64,000 bases of DNA, from NCBI GenBank assembly GCA_011634665.1, contig WAEK01000010.1, forward strand, positions 554,001 through 618,000. Reading direction: 5' to 3'. This document shows positions 53,160 to 63,075 of the stretch, piece after piece (positions within the stretch are counted from its first letter, which is position 1; each line of letters opens with the position of its first letter). Under the pieces are notes generated by a model. That model was not told where the DNA came from and ran no database searches. It was given only the letters and a program-made list of their open reading frames with translations. Made by a program: the position numbers and the translations under genes. Origin of the DNA: Mortierella sp. BCC40632 (taxonomy: Eukaryota; Mortierellomycota; Mortierellomycetes; Mortierellales; Mortierellaceae).

Positions 53160-53373
53160 TGTCGGGAGGTCGAGTGCATGTCGTCCGTAAGCCGCATCAA
53201 CTCCATGACGTCACCGTATCCTGGCAAAACGCAGACCCTTAGGGCCAGCCTCGACCACGTCCAAGGGAACATCGTGTCGCCGCCCCGAAGGTAGATCTGA
53301 GTGCACAACCCCTAGCCCCTACAGGTCCCCAGTATCGCACCACATCCGTCAATAGCCCCGAAAAACAGATTGT
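53160..53373 (+). repeat. older, diverged D-type LTR, truncated
   Basis: Begins TGTCGGGAGGTCGAGTGCAT exactly 4 bp after the D 3' LTR and follows the first ~190 bp of that LTR. It carries several 4-18-bp extra segments, for example near 53222, 53262 and 53288. Similarity ends at about 53360 (AATAGCCCCGAA). It shows that an earlier element had used the same position. Confidence 0.8.
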
Positions 53374-54080
53374 TTTAAGCCTGGCTTTCAGAAGAGGACT
53401 TCTTACCCATCTACTGGCCAACAGTGGGCGTGAATATTCATTCAGATCACCTTTTAAAGAACAACCATCGAAATAGGTGGAATGCTGCCGACAGGGAAAG
53501 AGTCTAAGGACAGATGCTTCTAATCAATAACTACTCTTCTTTTCTATCATAGAAATACGGACCAAGTGAAGATGTACTGAAGACTTACAAAGGACAGGTA
53601 CGGAAGACTACAGTAGGGACTGGGGAGACAGCGACAACTATGAGGGGATCGCCTTCGACTCTAACTATTCTATGAATGCATAAAGGGAGGACGGAGATAG
53701 CTATCAATAAACGGGATCTTGAGGCATGAATCCAATGCGGATCAAACTGGGATGGGTCCGTAAAGTCCTCGCATGTTGATCAAAGGAATCTTGCAAGAAT
53801 GGCCACCGAAGGAGAGCCATTCAGGGAGCAGTCTTCGTCCGATCTTTTACTTTTCACCGAGTCTCATACTTACAGCTGGGATAGCACCGTTAATGGGAAA
53901 TGGCTCTTGAGTCCTGCCTTTTCTTTCAAAAGGAATCGAGGAGTCAATACTGCAGATCTGTTCAGGGTAGCTGGAGATGAGGACTGATTTAGTATGGGAG
54001 AGTGAAAAGATAATAGATCATGATCTTGATCGAGGTCTTGGGCTCGGTCAATACCTTGGGGACAGCGCGACAGGGACAGT
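53374..54080. other. no gene identified; one short inverted repeat
   Basis: A 62-bp stretch at 53523-53584 (ATAGAAATACGGACCAAGTG inside) recurs inverted at about 58690-58750 with two or three differences. A 62-codon frame at 53799-53987 is unsupported. Otherwise I see nothing. Confidence 0.5.
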
Positions 54081-54219
54081 TGCTAAAGCAAATGGACTTG
54101 AGGGACAGAGGAAAGAAAGCTGACTTTATTACAGGGGGGAGGGGAAGGCTACTTTTATATCCCTAGCCTGGAAGACTAGGGATCGTAAATGCTACACTGC
54201 ACAGCCCCACACAACCACA
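54081..54219 (-). repeat. possible solo LTR or promoter fragment
   Basis: Read on the minus strand it begins TGTGGTTG and ends TTTAGCA, with TATAAAAG and AATAAA in LTR-like order. An 8-bp inverted repeat ATCCCTAG/CTAGGGAT (54159-54166, 54176-54183) lies directly upstream of the TATA box. No partner copy or target duplication was found. Confidence 0.35.
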
Positions 54220-54221
54220 AC

Positions 54222-54515
54222 TAGTGTTTCTCAAAATTAACCGAGCGAGTCGGGCCAGCTCGGGCTGGCTCGAGTTTTTCGAGCTTTTTCGAGCCGGGCT
54301 GACCTCACGGCTCGACTCGAGATGTCGGTTAAAACTCGAGCCAAATTTATTCTGGCTCGGCTCGACAAGGTATTGTTCGGTTAAATTTTAACTCAGATCG
54401 AGTTGGTTCGAGTTGGCTCGCATCAACTCGGGCTGGCTCGCATGGCTCGAGCTGACTCGCATCGCTCGAGCTGGCTCGCATCAACTCGGGCTGGCTCGCA
54501 TGGCTCGAGCTGTGT
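54222..54515. repeat. CTCGAG/GGCTCG-rich array with hAT-like terminus
   Basis: Starts TAGTGTTTCTCAAAATTAAC, similar to hAT transposon ends, and continues as irregular GCTCGAG, GGCTCG and AACTCGAG words. A 58-bp unit is repeated from 54415 and 54473 (second copy partial). No matching right end is seen. Probably a non-autonomous or truncated element. Confidence 0.5.
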
Positions 54516-54771
54516 CAAAGAGTATCCTTGTCTTCGACAACTCTTCTAATCATTTAAAATCACATTGCCCAAATCACCTGATAAACAGATGCGCTCTATA
54601 TCAGCTGATCATCTGTCCTGGCGAGGATGAGAGGGCGCCAGGGGTGATGAACATGGCTTTTGTTTGCTCATTGGGCTCCATCTTTGGCTCAGAAAATGGG
54701 ACAAATGGCTCAATGCACCAGGCATTCTTGCTCTCTAGGAAAAAGACCGCGCGACGCGTCCGAGTCTAAAA
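54516..54771 (+). pseudogene. possible relic of a DDE-endonuclease-like gene
   Basis: A short frame contains LVFDNSSNH followed ~25 residues later by LIICPGEDE. This recalls the FDNSSNH...CPGG pattern of DDE-superfamily endonuclease relics common in fungal genomes. It is too short for a firm call, and its opening runs out of the repeat array. Confidence 0.25.
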
Positions 54772-54980
54772 AATTGGCCTTCAAGCCACGCAGGAAAATT
54801 ATTTGCGCCTGCTGAGCCATCACCTTTTCGATCTCTTTCCCTTCTCCCTGCTTCCTTGATCTTCCCTTTCCTGATCTTTCCCATTACCCATTGTCATCGC
54901 TTCGACGTTTTCCATTGATGGCCCTCTCCTTCTTGCCGATCAGTTTGTCCCATGTTGAGTGCAGGCTCATGCTAAATGGC

Positions 54981-55060
54981 TTTTTTTTTTTTTTTTTTTT
55001 TTTTTTCTTCCGACAAATAGGTAATAAACTACTCTCTCTCTCTCTCTCTCTCTCTCTTCC
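54981..55060. repeat. poly(T) and (CT)n tracts
   Basis: T26 at 54981-55006 and a CT dinucleotide run at about 55031-55059, of the type often found in fungal promoters. They lie ~290 bp upstream of the next ORF. Confidence 0.9.
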
Positions 55061-55344
55061 TTTCGCTCTGCCTTTGCTGTCACTCCTGCTCATCTCACAG
55101 AGGCACTAGGCTCAACGGCGTCGGCTCCCCTGACTAGGTAGACCAACTTTAACCTTCTCAACAAGCAACATATGAATCAATCCTTGGAACCAGGGAGTTG
55201 GATACTGAGGATTGCGCCCCATCACTCGGCAAAACCCGTAGGTGTTTGATTGCTTTTGCTCTTCAAAAATACTATAAAGCGTGCTGCATTTTTGAAAGCA
55301 GGAGGGAAAACTTTTTTTTTTTTTTTTTTTTCAAGAGTTCAAAC

Positions 55345-56278
55345 ATGCCAAGATCTCAGCGCAGCCGCCAACACAGTCTGTCCACAACCTCCCTTGCAAG
55401 GTGTTCACACTGCAGAGAGTTTGGGCATTCCAGACGAACCCATCGTTCTTGCCTCGCACGAGTTGTGGGATCTGAGCCCCATCAGTTGCTTCTGGCTCCA
55501 CTAAAAGACCTGGCAGAGGCAGTCGTCATTTCGACACAGTGGAAAACAGCCAAAGAGACCTCAACCATTCGAAAACCTGCCCCAAAGTGCGTGGATGGTG
55601 GAGCAAAGATACCAAAACCCACAAGCGAAACTCAAGATATTTTTTTGGAATTGGAATTGGATTTGGAATTTGAAGACTTTGACCTTAGTCAACAGGAGTG
55701 GGATGATGTATTCACAACGCTTGATGATCTCGAACAAGAGAAAGAAGCAGCGTTCTTAGAGGGCAGCAGCGCACCTGTCAGTCAACAAGAAGTGTCGGAC
55801 CAGCAACTGACCAAACTTCCTCCACAAACGGTGGAGCTGCTTCAACACTCGGATGGCCCGCTTCAACAGCTAGAGGACCCGTACCAACAAATGGAAGAGG
55901 TGCTTCAATTACTGGAGGAGCCAATACAACAACAGGAGGACTCATTCCAACAACTTGAGGAAATGTTAATACAACAAGCTAAGGACGAACTTACAAGTAG
56001 GCTACAACAACAAGAGATACGGAAACTGGGTGATCGCTCTAGCACCAACAAAAAGATGGACAGGCTTCGTAGGAAAATGAAGATCAAGACTCAATCAGAC
56101 CGGTCTCAAGAGACAGCTAAGAAACCAGTCAATCTACGAAGATCTGAAAGGAAAGGAAAATGCAAGCAGCATTGTGGCGTCTTGACAACAGAAGAGAAGG
56201 AAACAAGCTCGGCTCTTGCCACAGTCGGAAGGATGATCCGGAAAGGAAAATGTTTATTGTGCTCAGGTCTACCATGTA
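55345..56278 (+). CDS. unknown Cys/His motif and Gln/Glu-rich coiled-coil protein, cut by J1
   Basis: Not recognised as a family. The preferred start is MPRSQRSRQH at 55345; an upstream in-frame ATG at 55198 would include a run of Phe from a T tract and is less likely. Residues ~19-35 form CSHCREFGHSRRTHRSC, like the CxxCxxxGHxRRTC knuckle seen in transposase-related and nucleic-acid-binding proteins. An acidic stretch follows (LELELDLEFEDFDL). Then come imperfect repeats with QQLED, QQMEE, LLEEP, QQQED and QQLEE from ~165 to 215, predicting a coiled coil. The C-terminus is basic (KKMDRLRRKMKIK). Tc1 element J1 interrupts it at 56279, and the continuation beyond J1 is not recovered. Confidence 0.5.
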
Positions 56279-57904
56279 CAGTTGGCGCCAAAATGGTTTC
56301 AATGTTTTCAGAAATTTCGCTTTTTCTAATTTTCTCGTTTATTCTTTCTTTCTCTTTCATATTCAATTCTAATAGAAAGGAAAGTCTTATCAATGGTGGA
56401 CCCGAGAAATAAGAAAGCGGGCCTTTATCACTTCACATGAGCGAGCTATGCCGCCTCCAATGTTGTCGTCTCATAGAAACCATTTTGCCACTAGTCCGGG
56501 AAAATTCTTCAATACCTCGTATTCCCCCCTTTCGCTTTCAACACGGCCTCTACTCTTCGTGGCATCGACTCATAGAGCTTGTCAATCATATCCTGTGGTA
56601 TCAGCTCCCATTCCTCCAGCACCATATCCCACAATTCATGAACACTCGTAGGCCGCTTCTCTCGTTGACCAATCTGAACCTTCAGCTTGTCCCAAACATG
56701 CTCGATTGGATTTAAATCTGCTGATTGTGCAGGCCATCGAAGAACCTCAATATCCTGATCCTCCAGGTACTTGGTTGTTGCTTTGGCTTTGTGTTTGGGG
56801 TCGTTGTCGTGCTGAAAAATGAAGTCATTTTTTCCGAGATCATAATACTCGAGACTTTCTTTCAATGTTGTGTCGAGAATATTGATGTAATCCTCCTTTT
56901 TCATAGTTCCTTCATAGATCTGACAGCCATAGCCAAGTCCCTTGGACGTCATACAGCCCCAGAACATCAAGGATCCACCTCCATGCTTGACAGTAGGTTG
57001 AAGATGAAATGGTTGAACCGGATCGCCTGGCTTAGCCCAGTAATATTGTATCCCGTCCGAGTTCCAGATGTTTATCTTTGTTTCATCTGAGAATACCACT
57101 CGCTTCCAGTCATCGATGGTCCAATTTTTATGACCTCTTGCCCACTCCAACCGCGCTTGCTTGTGTCGCTTACTAAGGAAAGGCTTTTTGACTTTTTTCT
57201 TCGCTTGAAAGCCGATCTCCCTGAGGTTGCGAAGGACTGATCTGTACGAGATAACTGTCCCTTCACCATTGAGGCTCTTGTGGACCTGCTTGCCAGTCTT
57301 CAACATGCCGGAAAGTAACTTTCTGTTGAGATCATTCTTGGAGCGAGCCGAGAGAATTCTTGGTCTTCCTGTTGGTTGCCTTTGTAGAGTAGGTAAATGC
57401 TTGGTTCGGATCCTTGAAACAGAAGCAGGGCTGACTGATAATCGTCTAGCGACATTCTTGACGGAGTAGCCTGCTTTTAGCTGGCTTATGATAGAGTTTT
57501 GAGTGTCTTCTTTCGTTTTTTCATGATGGAGGAATATCGACCATTTTCGAGCGATTGCACCCGTATTTTATATCAAACTTGTCAAGATCTATTCATCTTC
57601 TTTTAATCTCTCTGACTGACTGTAGATATAAGACAAACGATTGTGAAAAAAAGAGATGAAATAGCAATAAATATAAATGGCGTGCCCAAGTGGCGAAATG
57701 GTTCCAATATCTAGCTTCAACAATTTACCTCATAGCACGCCTTTCTGACAACATATTGAAAATCTGTTTACACTGTCGTGAACAAGGCATTCTGGGTATT
57801 GTTTTCAATCTAAGCAACAAGGTGCATTTACATATTCTCGATGGGTAGAAAATTGCTAAAATATGAAAATTTGAGAATTATTGAAACCATTTTGGCGCCC
57901 ACTG
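56279..57904 (-). mobile_element. Tc1-type transposon J1
   Basis: 1,626 bp with imperfect ~27-bp inverted ends (CAGTTGGCGCCAAAATGG on the left, CAGTGGGCGCCAAAATGG inverted on the right) and TA on both sides. One minus-strand transposase gene. The left flank is the Cys/His gene and the right flank is the chromodomain of F copy 2. These two sequences were not adjacent originally, so the flanks are discordant. Confidence 0.88.
56509..57524 (-). pseudogene. Tc1-type DDE transposase, start region frameshifted
   Basis: A paired-type DNA-binding part (NSIISQLKAGYSVKNVARRL then VSPASVSRIRTKH) is readable before the long open frame at 57306-56509. The catalytic motifs are FSDET (first D), QHDNDPKHKA (second D), and SADLNPIEHVWDKLK (E), matching the DD34E arrangement of Tc1. 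The start ATG at 57524 is followed by six A residues; copy J2 has seven, which gives an open frame. J1 is therefore out of frame from the second or third codon unless the base is a reading error. Total about 338 codons, normal for the family. Confidence 0.85.
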
Positions 57905-58066
57905 TACCGCCGACTACAGTATTTGGTCAAGTGGCTTGGTCACAACGAGCAGACGTGGCAGAGCGTGACCGACGTCGAAAATTGCCCTGACCTAGTACAA
58001 GATTTCCATGCAAGATATCCTGACAAGCCAAGGCCACCAGATGGCGCTCTCGGAGCTCGCGCCTAG
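57905..58066 (+). pseudogene. pol: element F2 chromodomain fragment
   Basis: 54 codons, YRRLQYLVKWLGHNEQTW and on to the stop at 58064-58066, identical to the end of F copy 1. The usual upstream ...RW is missing because J1 occupies that side. Confidence 0.88.
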
Positions 58067-58075
58067 GGAGGGGAT

Positions 58076-58339
58076 TGTCATGTCCTATTAACTCTCCTTT
58101 TACTATAGGATCGCGGGCAAGTATCCTCCATCGGCAGATGGAGGAAAAAAGGTTGTGTTATACTTTCCGAAGTGCGCGAGCACTCGGAAAGGATGAAGTT
58201 TATTATTTTCGAGCAAGAACAAAAATCTAGTATAAAAGGGCGCAATAGGCGCATCCTATTTCCGTCAGTCTGCAATAAATATCTTTCCTTGCCCTTACCT
58301 TCCTGTCTCTAAAGGAGAGTCCTGTATTTGTCCATGACA
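58076..58339 (+). repeat. element F2 3' LTR
   Basis: 264 bp, TGTCATG...CATGACA, with only scattered differences from the F copy 1 LTRs. Confidence 0.92.
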
Positions 58340-58688
58340 CCAACTCACCGACTCAACTCAACTCAACTCATGAGTTGAGTTGAGTTCGAACTTTCTCCCA
58401 ACTCGTGTAACATGAGTTGAGTTGAGTCGAAGCTTTTTTCGACTCATGAACTCATGAGTTGAGTTGAGTTGAGTTGAGTTGGAGTGAGTCGACTCGCTTA
58501 CAGGGCGTAGATGCCCTGAGTTGAGATGAGTTCAACTTTTCAACTCATGAGTTGAGTTGAGTTGAGTTGAGTTCAAACTTTTCGACTCATGAGTTGAGTT
58601 GAGTTCAGATTTTTCCCAACTCATGTGTGCATGAGTTGAGTTGAGTCGGACCTCCAACTCAACTCAACTCGACTCATGGGAAACACTA
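58340..58688. repeat. GAGTT pentanucleotide array, inverted blocks, hAT-like end
   Basis: Blocks of (GAGTT)n alternate in orientation around CATGAG centres, so much of the 350 bp is self-complementary. The right end is the inverse of TAGTGTTTCCCATGAG, close to the start of the 54222 array. The DNA just beyond it matches 53523-53584, where no array is present, which marks the insertion edge. F2 is inserted in or beside the left part, whose native end is lost. Confidence 0.65.
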
Positions 58689-58755
58689 GTCTTCAGTACG
58701 CCTTCACTTGGTCCGTATTTCTATGAAAGAAAAGAAGAGTAGTTATTGACAAGTA

Positions 58756-58784
58756 GAGTGCCCGCGGCTTCGCCACGGGCACTC
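58756..58784. other. strong hairpin
   Basis: GAGTGCCCG/CGGGCACTC with an inner GGC/GCC and TTC loop: 12 paired bases and one C-A mismatch. Function unknown. It could mark a transposon end (Helitron-type 3' ends carry such hairpins), but no CTRRT end is evident. Confidence 0.6.
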
Positions 58785-59214
58785 GACTCTCGCCTTTGGT
58801 AGTCTTTTCCTTTCCTTCTTTCAAAGTTTTTTTTTTTTTTTTTTTTAGCTGCAAGAGTGATGTGAATGAGCTTACCGTGAGGAAACGCCTCGATAGGGAT
58901 GACCGTGGTAGTCAAAGGCGAAGAGCAAAGGGAAAGTGTGAGTCGGTGAGAAAAAGACATGCCTGGACACTTAGTCTCAGGGACGCTGAGTATTTACTCT
59001 GTTTCCTGTCCCACAGGAGGCTATATCTAATGTAGCTGCTGTGATGTGCACGTGCCAAGGGCCCTGCTCCTCTGATATGGGTCTCCCACCATAGATCCCA
59101 AGTCGAACTGCAAGATTAAATGAAGCAGACAGTGGGTGACTGGGTGTACTTTTACTAATGCTCCACCGAATCCTTGCCCCTATCCTCTCTATATCTCCTA
59201 GACACACGCTCAAG

Positions 59215-59268
<54 letters not shown>

Positions 59269-59500
59269 CTATCTCTCCTTATTCTTTCTCTCACTCTTTC
59301 TTTCACTACCTTTCTCTTTCTTTCTTTCTCTCTCTCTCTCTATCGTAGCATTCCTTTTATTCTCATTCTAACTTTCTGAAGGGACGTGGAGGGGGGAAGG
59401 CAACAAAGCCGGGTGTAATGGGGATAAAGAGTCGGAGCAGGCGTACTATAGACTATCGCATCTTATCTCTGTCTGTCTGTCTTTTTTTTTTTTTTTTAAT
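58785..59500. other. low-complexity intergenic DNA
   Basis: Poly(T) at about 58828-58848, (CT)n 59211-59240 followed by T28, and T17 near 59482. The short frames through these tracts are Ser/Leu/Phe repeats and are not genes. No RNA gene seen. Confidence 0.6.
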
Positions 59501-59709
59501 ATTTCCCTTCATTGTTGTAAGAATTGTCGCGGAGAATGACCTGATGTTCTTCCTCATATTCTTGGTCATATTCAAAGTCTTCGCGTAGAGCATCCTCGTC
59601 AAATTGGGAGTCTACTCCAAAGTAATACTCTCATTCGACCCTCCGTACACCATTTTATCTTTTTGCAAGAGCATAGAGATGTGTCGGAAAGGCAATGGAT
59701 ACATGTCGT

Positions 59710-60060
59710 TCATGAGAAGCAATGACATTGATATACTGAAGCGTCTTCAGGTATTTCAAAACCGACCAGGTCCTCATGGTTTACAAAGGGGATATCTTTG
59801 TACTCAAATGGTTCCAACCAACTGGAAAGCTCTTTTAATTGAAAAATATATGGGTTGAATGAGCTTATTATCACTCCTTCTTCATCACGGGTAGAAATAG
59901 TGATGGAGCAAAAGTTTATCATGCCTTGATTGCTGGATGTTATTGTCTGCTGATCTGGGTCATCAGGAGTAGGGGACTCCAAGTCCGAGAAAAGGGGGAC
60001 AATACTGACGTCGACTAATTCGAAAAGTTGCAATATTATTTCTATTTCTGTTGGATCTAG
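59710..60060 (-). CDS. hypothetical acidic protein, possible exon
   Basis: An open stretch of about 115 codons on the minus strand without an internal ATG at its beginning (LQLFELVDVSIVPLFSDLES, DDPDQQTITSSNQGMINF, FEYKDIPFVNHEDLVGFEIP). Composition is balanced and acidic rather than repeat-like, which is why I list it. A TGA closes the frame just upstream of about 60090, so it would have to be an internal exon. No family recognised. Confidence 0.3.
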   Translation of the reverse strand, partial: LDPTEIEIILQLFELVDVSIVPLFSDLESPTPDDPDQQTITSSNQGMINFCSITISTRDEEGVIISSFNPYIFQLKELSSWLEPFEYKDIPFVNHEDLVGFEIPEDASVYQCHCFS

Positions 60061-62919
60061 AAGGGCAGGCTGGCCATTGCAGCGGGGTCATCGCGAGTAC
60101 TCCTGGCTGGAGTGATTTTGCTCGAGGCATCCTTCGCAGATCAAACCTTAGCTGATTGAACCAAGGATAAAAAAAAAAGGGACATATCTTTGAGGTGAGG
60201 AAAGAGAGAGGGAAATAGGATGGTGGAGAGGAGAACAGAAGGCAAGGACAGTGTGAAAGGGCATACTCTGTCTCATATCGCTCTTTATATGCTCCTCTGT
60301 TTTGAGTAGCATGAAGCGATGAAGGGGAGAAGGCGGTGGAGACAAAAGTGAAGTAGTGGACACAGAAAGTATAAGTACAATAGGAGAGATTAGGCTTAAT
60401 AGTGTGTTGTTTAATCTCCTTTTCTCTTTTTCACTCTTTCTTGAAGTCTCTCTCTCTGTGTGTGTGGGTGTGAAGGTAATTAAACCTCACATTTAGTTGG
60501 TTTTACTCGAGATGTTTGAGTCATCTCATAGTCAAACTGGGGCAATTATTGCAAAGACACAGGGCAAATAGTGTTGCTTCATACTCCAGTTGTTAATATC
60601 TCTGTAAATGTGCAATGTGCGTGGGAAGACGTGAAAGAAAAAGAAAGTGTTGCGTGGGAAAGAAAGAAAAGGAGAGAAAGGTGTCTGTATGATAGGGATG
60701 TAATATCACTTTTACCCCTACTCTATCCAGGTTGGGCTCTACCTTGAAGAAGACCATGGAGCCATTAGTTACTGCTGAATCTGTCGTACACAGGAATGTA
60801 GATTCTTCACAGAGATACTTCCGAGTATGAGTTGGTTCGCAGATCAGTGAGCTTGTGTATGGATACTAATGAATGATTAAGGTGGAGCCTTTTTTTTTTT
60901 TTTTTTTATTATTTTCGCTTTTTTTGAAGTAGTGTATGGAGGCCAATGCTCTCTAATCCTTGGCTCAGAAGGAGCTCCAGTAAGTTGGTTCTCATTTTAG
61001 GTGGGGATGGCACACTTTATTGAAGTGGTAATAGGGTAGTCTCCGTAATCCATAATGCTATCAACATTAGGCTTTTATGTTTCTTTTCAAACAACAATAG
61101 CTAATTCAATGGTTCACGGGAGGAAGACAATGTATTCATGTGAAAGGCAGCTTTGAATGGAAGAGAGAGATGAACAGAGAGATTGAATGAATGTGCTCGT
61201 GTGAGAGAGAGAGAGGGAAAGAGTGTGGGAATTGGCCATTTTTATGTTGATGACTGAAAGTCAGCAGTATCAAAGCTCCTACGCTCTCTACGCAGATGCC
61301 ATCAAACCCACTGCAGCTACAACCTCTTTTTCATGGAGCTGCTCCCCAGTCTCCCTGTTGCAACAACTCCACTTAATTGCTCTGACCACCTTTCGCCTTA
61401 TACTGCAACTGCTACATCAACTGCTACATACATCTCTACAAAAAAAAGAGCATACCTTCCCACGACTGTACCTTTGAGGGGCCATATGCATGCGCTTCCT
61501 GCAATAAAATAGAAGCAAAGAAAGCAAACTTATCGAGATCAGTGGTAAGCGCACGCAAGGAAGACGTTGAAATGAACTACGGTCAAAATGGTTCAGTTGA
61601 TAATGAAATGGAGACCATACACCCTCTTGGGTCTCCTAGATGCCCTCTCTCTCATATGCACTTGCCTTATTTCTGTTATCAATGCGCAGGAAGAATAGCT
61701 GGTGCTTTTTCTATTTCTTGAATAAAAGAAAAACAAAAGAAAAGAAGCTTGGCTCAAGACAGTGAACGCATGAGGATAAAAAAAGAGTAGAGACGAAAGG
61801 AAACACAGAGAGACAAACATCGTGTACAGTAGGTTCTTACGGGCATGGTTGCTGGCGACTACGGGAAAGAGGAAAAGTAATTAGGCCTTTGCTGAAACGA
61901 TGGATGCTTTTGCATGAAGGAATGGGAATGACATAATGTTAAGGTGAATGAGGATGGCGAGGGACGGCTGTGGGGAATGAGGGTAGGTTGTTGAGAGAGG
62001 AGGAGGAGGGAGGGGAAGCAGGAGAGGATAAGAAAGAGGAGGAGGAGTTTAGAGCTGGAGGATGGAAGAAAGAAAAAGAAAGGTGGAGTGTGTGTTCAAG
62101 GAAGGGAAAGGAGTGCTAAAAAAAAAAAAAAAAAAAAAAAAAAGTGGGGCATACCTCACATGGTGTACCATGACCTGTCACAGAATACAGTGCATTCTGT
62201 GCTCAGCCAGAAGACTGCTCGTGGGAAGATTTCTGACGCACATGGACTGGAGTTTCCTCATTTAGACAGATCCTCTCGACCTTTTGTGCTTTTGCAAGGC
62301 TATGATGGCATGCGATGCATGGCCCTCTTTTGCTGAGGAGCAAGAACATAATCTATAGAATGAGATAAGCTGGTCTTTTCTCAAGAAACGATGGCAGCGT
62401 ACATGAGTCCAGGGCAAGGGAGAGGTGAGCCTTGTTTATGGTTCTTTAGTAGGTTTCTGAGTAATCAGATTAGAGATGTTTGAGAGGACCCGACTACTCG
62501 GTGAAGGAACTCTTTGTAAGTCTGTGATACCTTCTTTGGGATGTTCAATAAATGATAAAAAAAAAAGTCTACACATCTACGCCCTATGCAATAAGGATAC
62601 GATTCTATTTTCGAGTTTTTCTCGAGGGTTCATGAATGAAAAACGACCTTTTAATGGATGAAAGTGATTCATTTTCAAAGGAGCATTTGGTCATTCACTT
62701 TGATGAGGACATGGGGTCGATTCAGAAGGGGCATCTTAAGAGATTTTCCTTATTTGGGCATCGATACCTTTTTAGGCTGTGTCAGTTACGTGCGTCATTA
62801 TATAGATTAGAAGCATCTGTCCTTAGACTCTACACGGCAGTACCAAGAGCCGATGGTCAAACAAGATTGACTGTTGTTCGCCATCACAGAAGCCACCCGC
62901 AGTAGTTAATCAGCATGAC
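60061..62919. other. no gene identified
   Basis: AG-rich and T-rich low-complexity DNA with many microsatellites: GAGA tracts near 61205, T18 near 60890, A26 near 62118. Short frames of 60-90 codons occur on both strands with no recognisable domains and biased composition. I found no tRNA, transposon end or consistent splice pattern. Confidence 0.5.
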
Positions 62920-62929
62920 TCACTGCAAC

Positions 62930-63060
62930 ACAGCCCAATCATCTAGTATAAATAGTTCCCTTCTTCCTCACCAGTAACCAGCATCCAGAAATAAAACCAC
63001 ATACCTGACTTCCTGCCTCACCCCTGTTCCCCTCTTCACTTTCCCTCTCCCTGTCCTTGA
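62930..63060 (+). promoter_or_regulatory. LTR-like promoter stretch
   Basis: CTAGTATAAATAGTTCCC (about 62943-62960) and AATAAAACC (about 62991) have the TATA/poly(A) spacing seen in the LTRs of A, B, E and H, ahead of an RT fragment. The boundaries are not visible. Confidence 0.4.
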
Positions 63061-63075
63061 TCCCAGTGTCAGTTC

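Larger units (their letters stand above)
57905..58339 (+). mobile_element. element F copy 2, 3' fragment
   Basis: Only the end of F, on the plus strand: the second half of the chromodomain, the purine tract and the 3' LTR. Truncated at J1. The flank after the LTR (CCAAC) lies in the GAGTT repeat array. Confidence 0.9.

Noticed and set aside
58340..58688. CRISPR-like or satellite array
   Set aside because: The GAGTT words are 5-nt units in alternating orientation without spacers, and one end is a defined transposon-like terminus.
59158..59379. Ser/Leu/Phe-rich ORFs
   Set aside because: They are readings through (CT)n and poly(T) tracts.
61223..62905. Several 60-90-codon frames
   Set aside because: No domain, biased composition, no consistent start or splice context; expected by chance in this much DNA.
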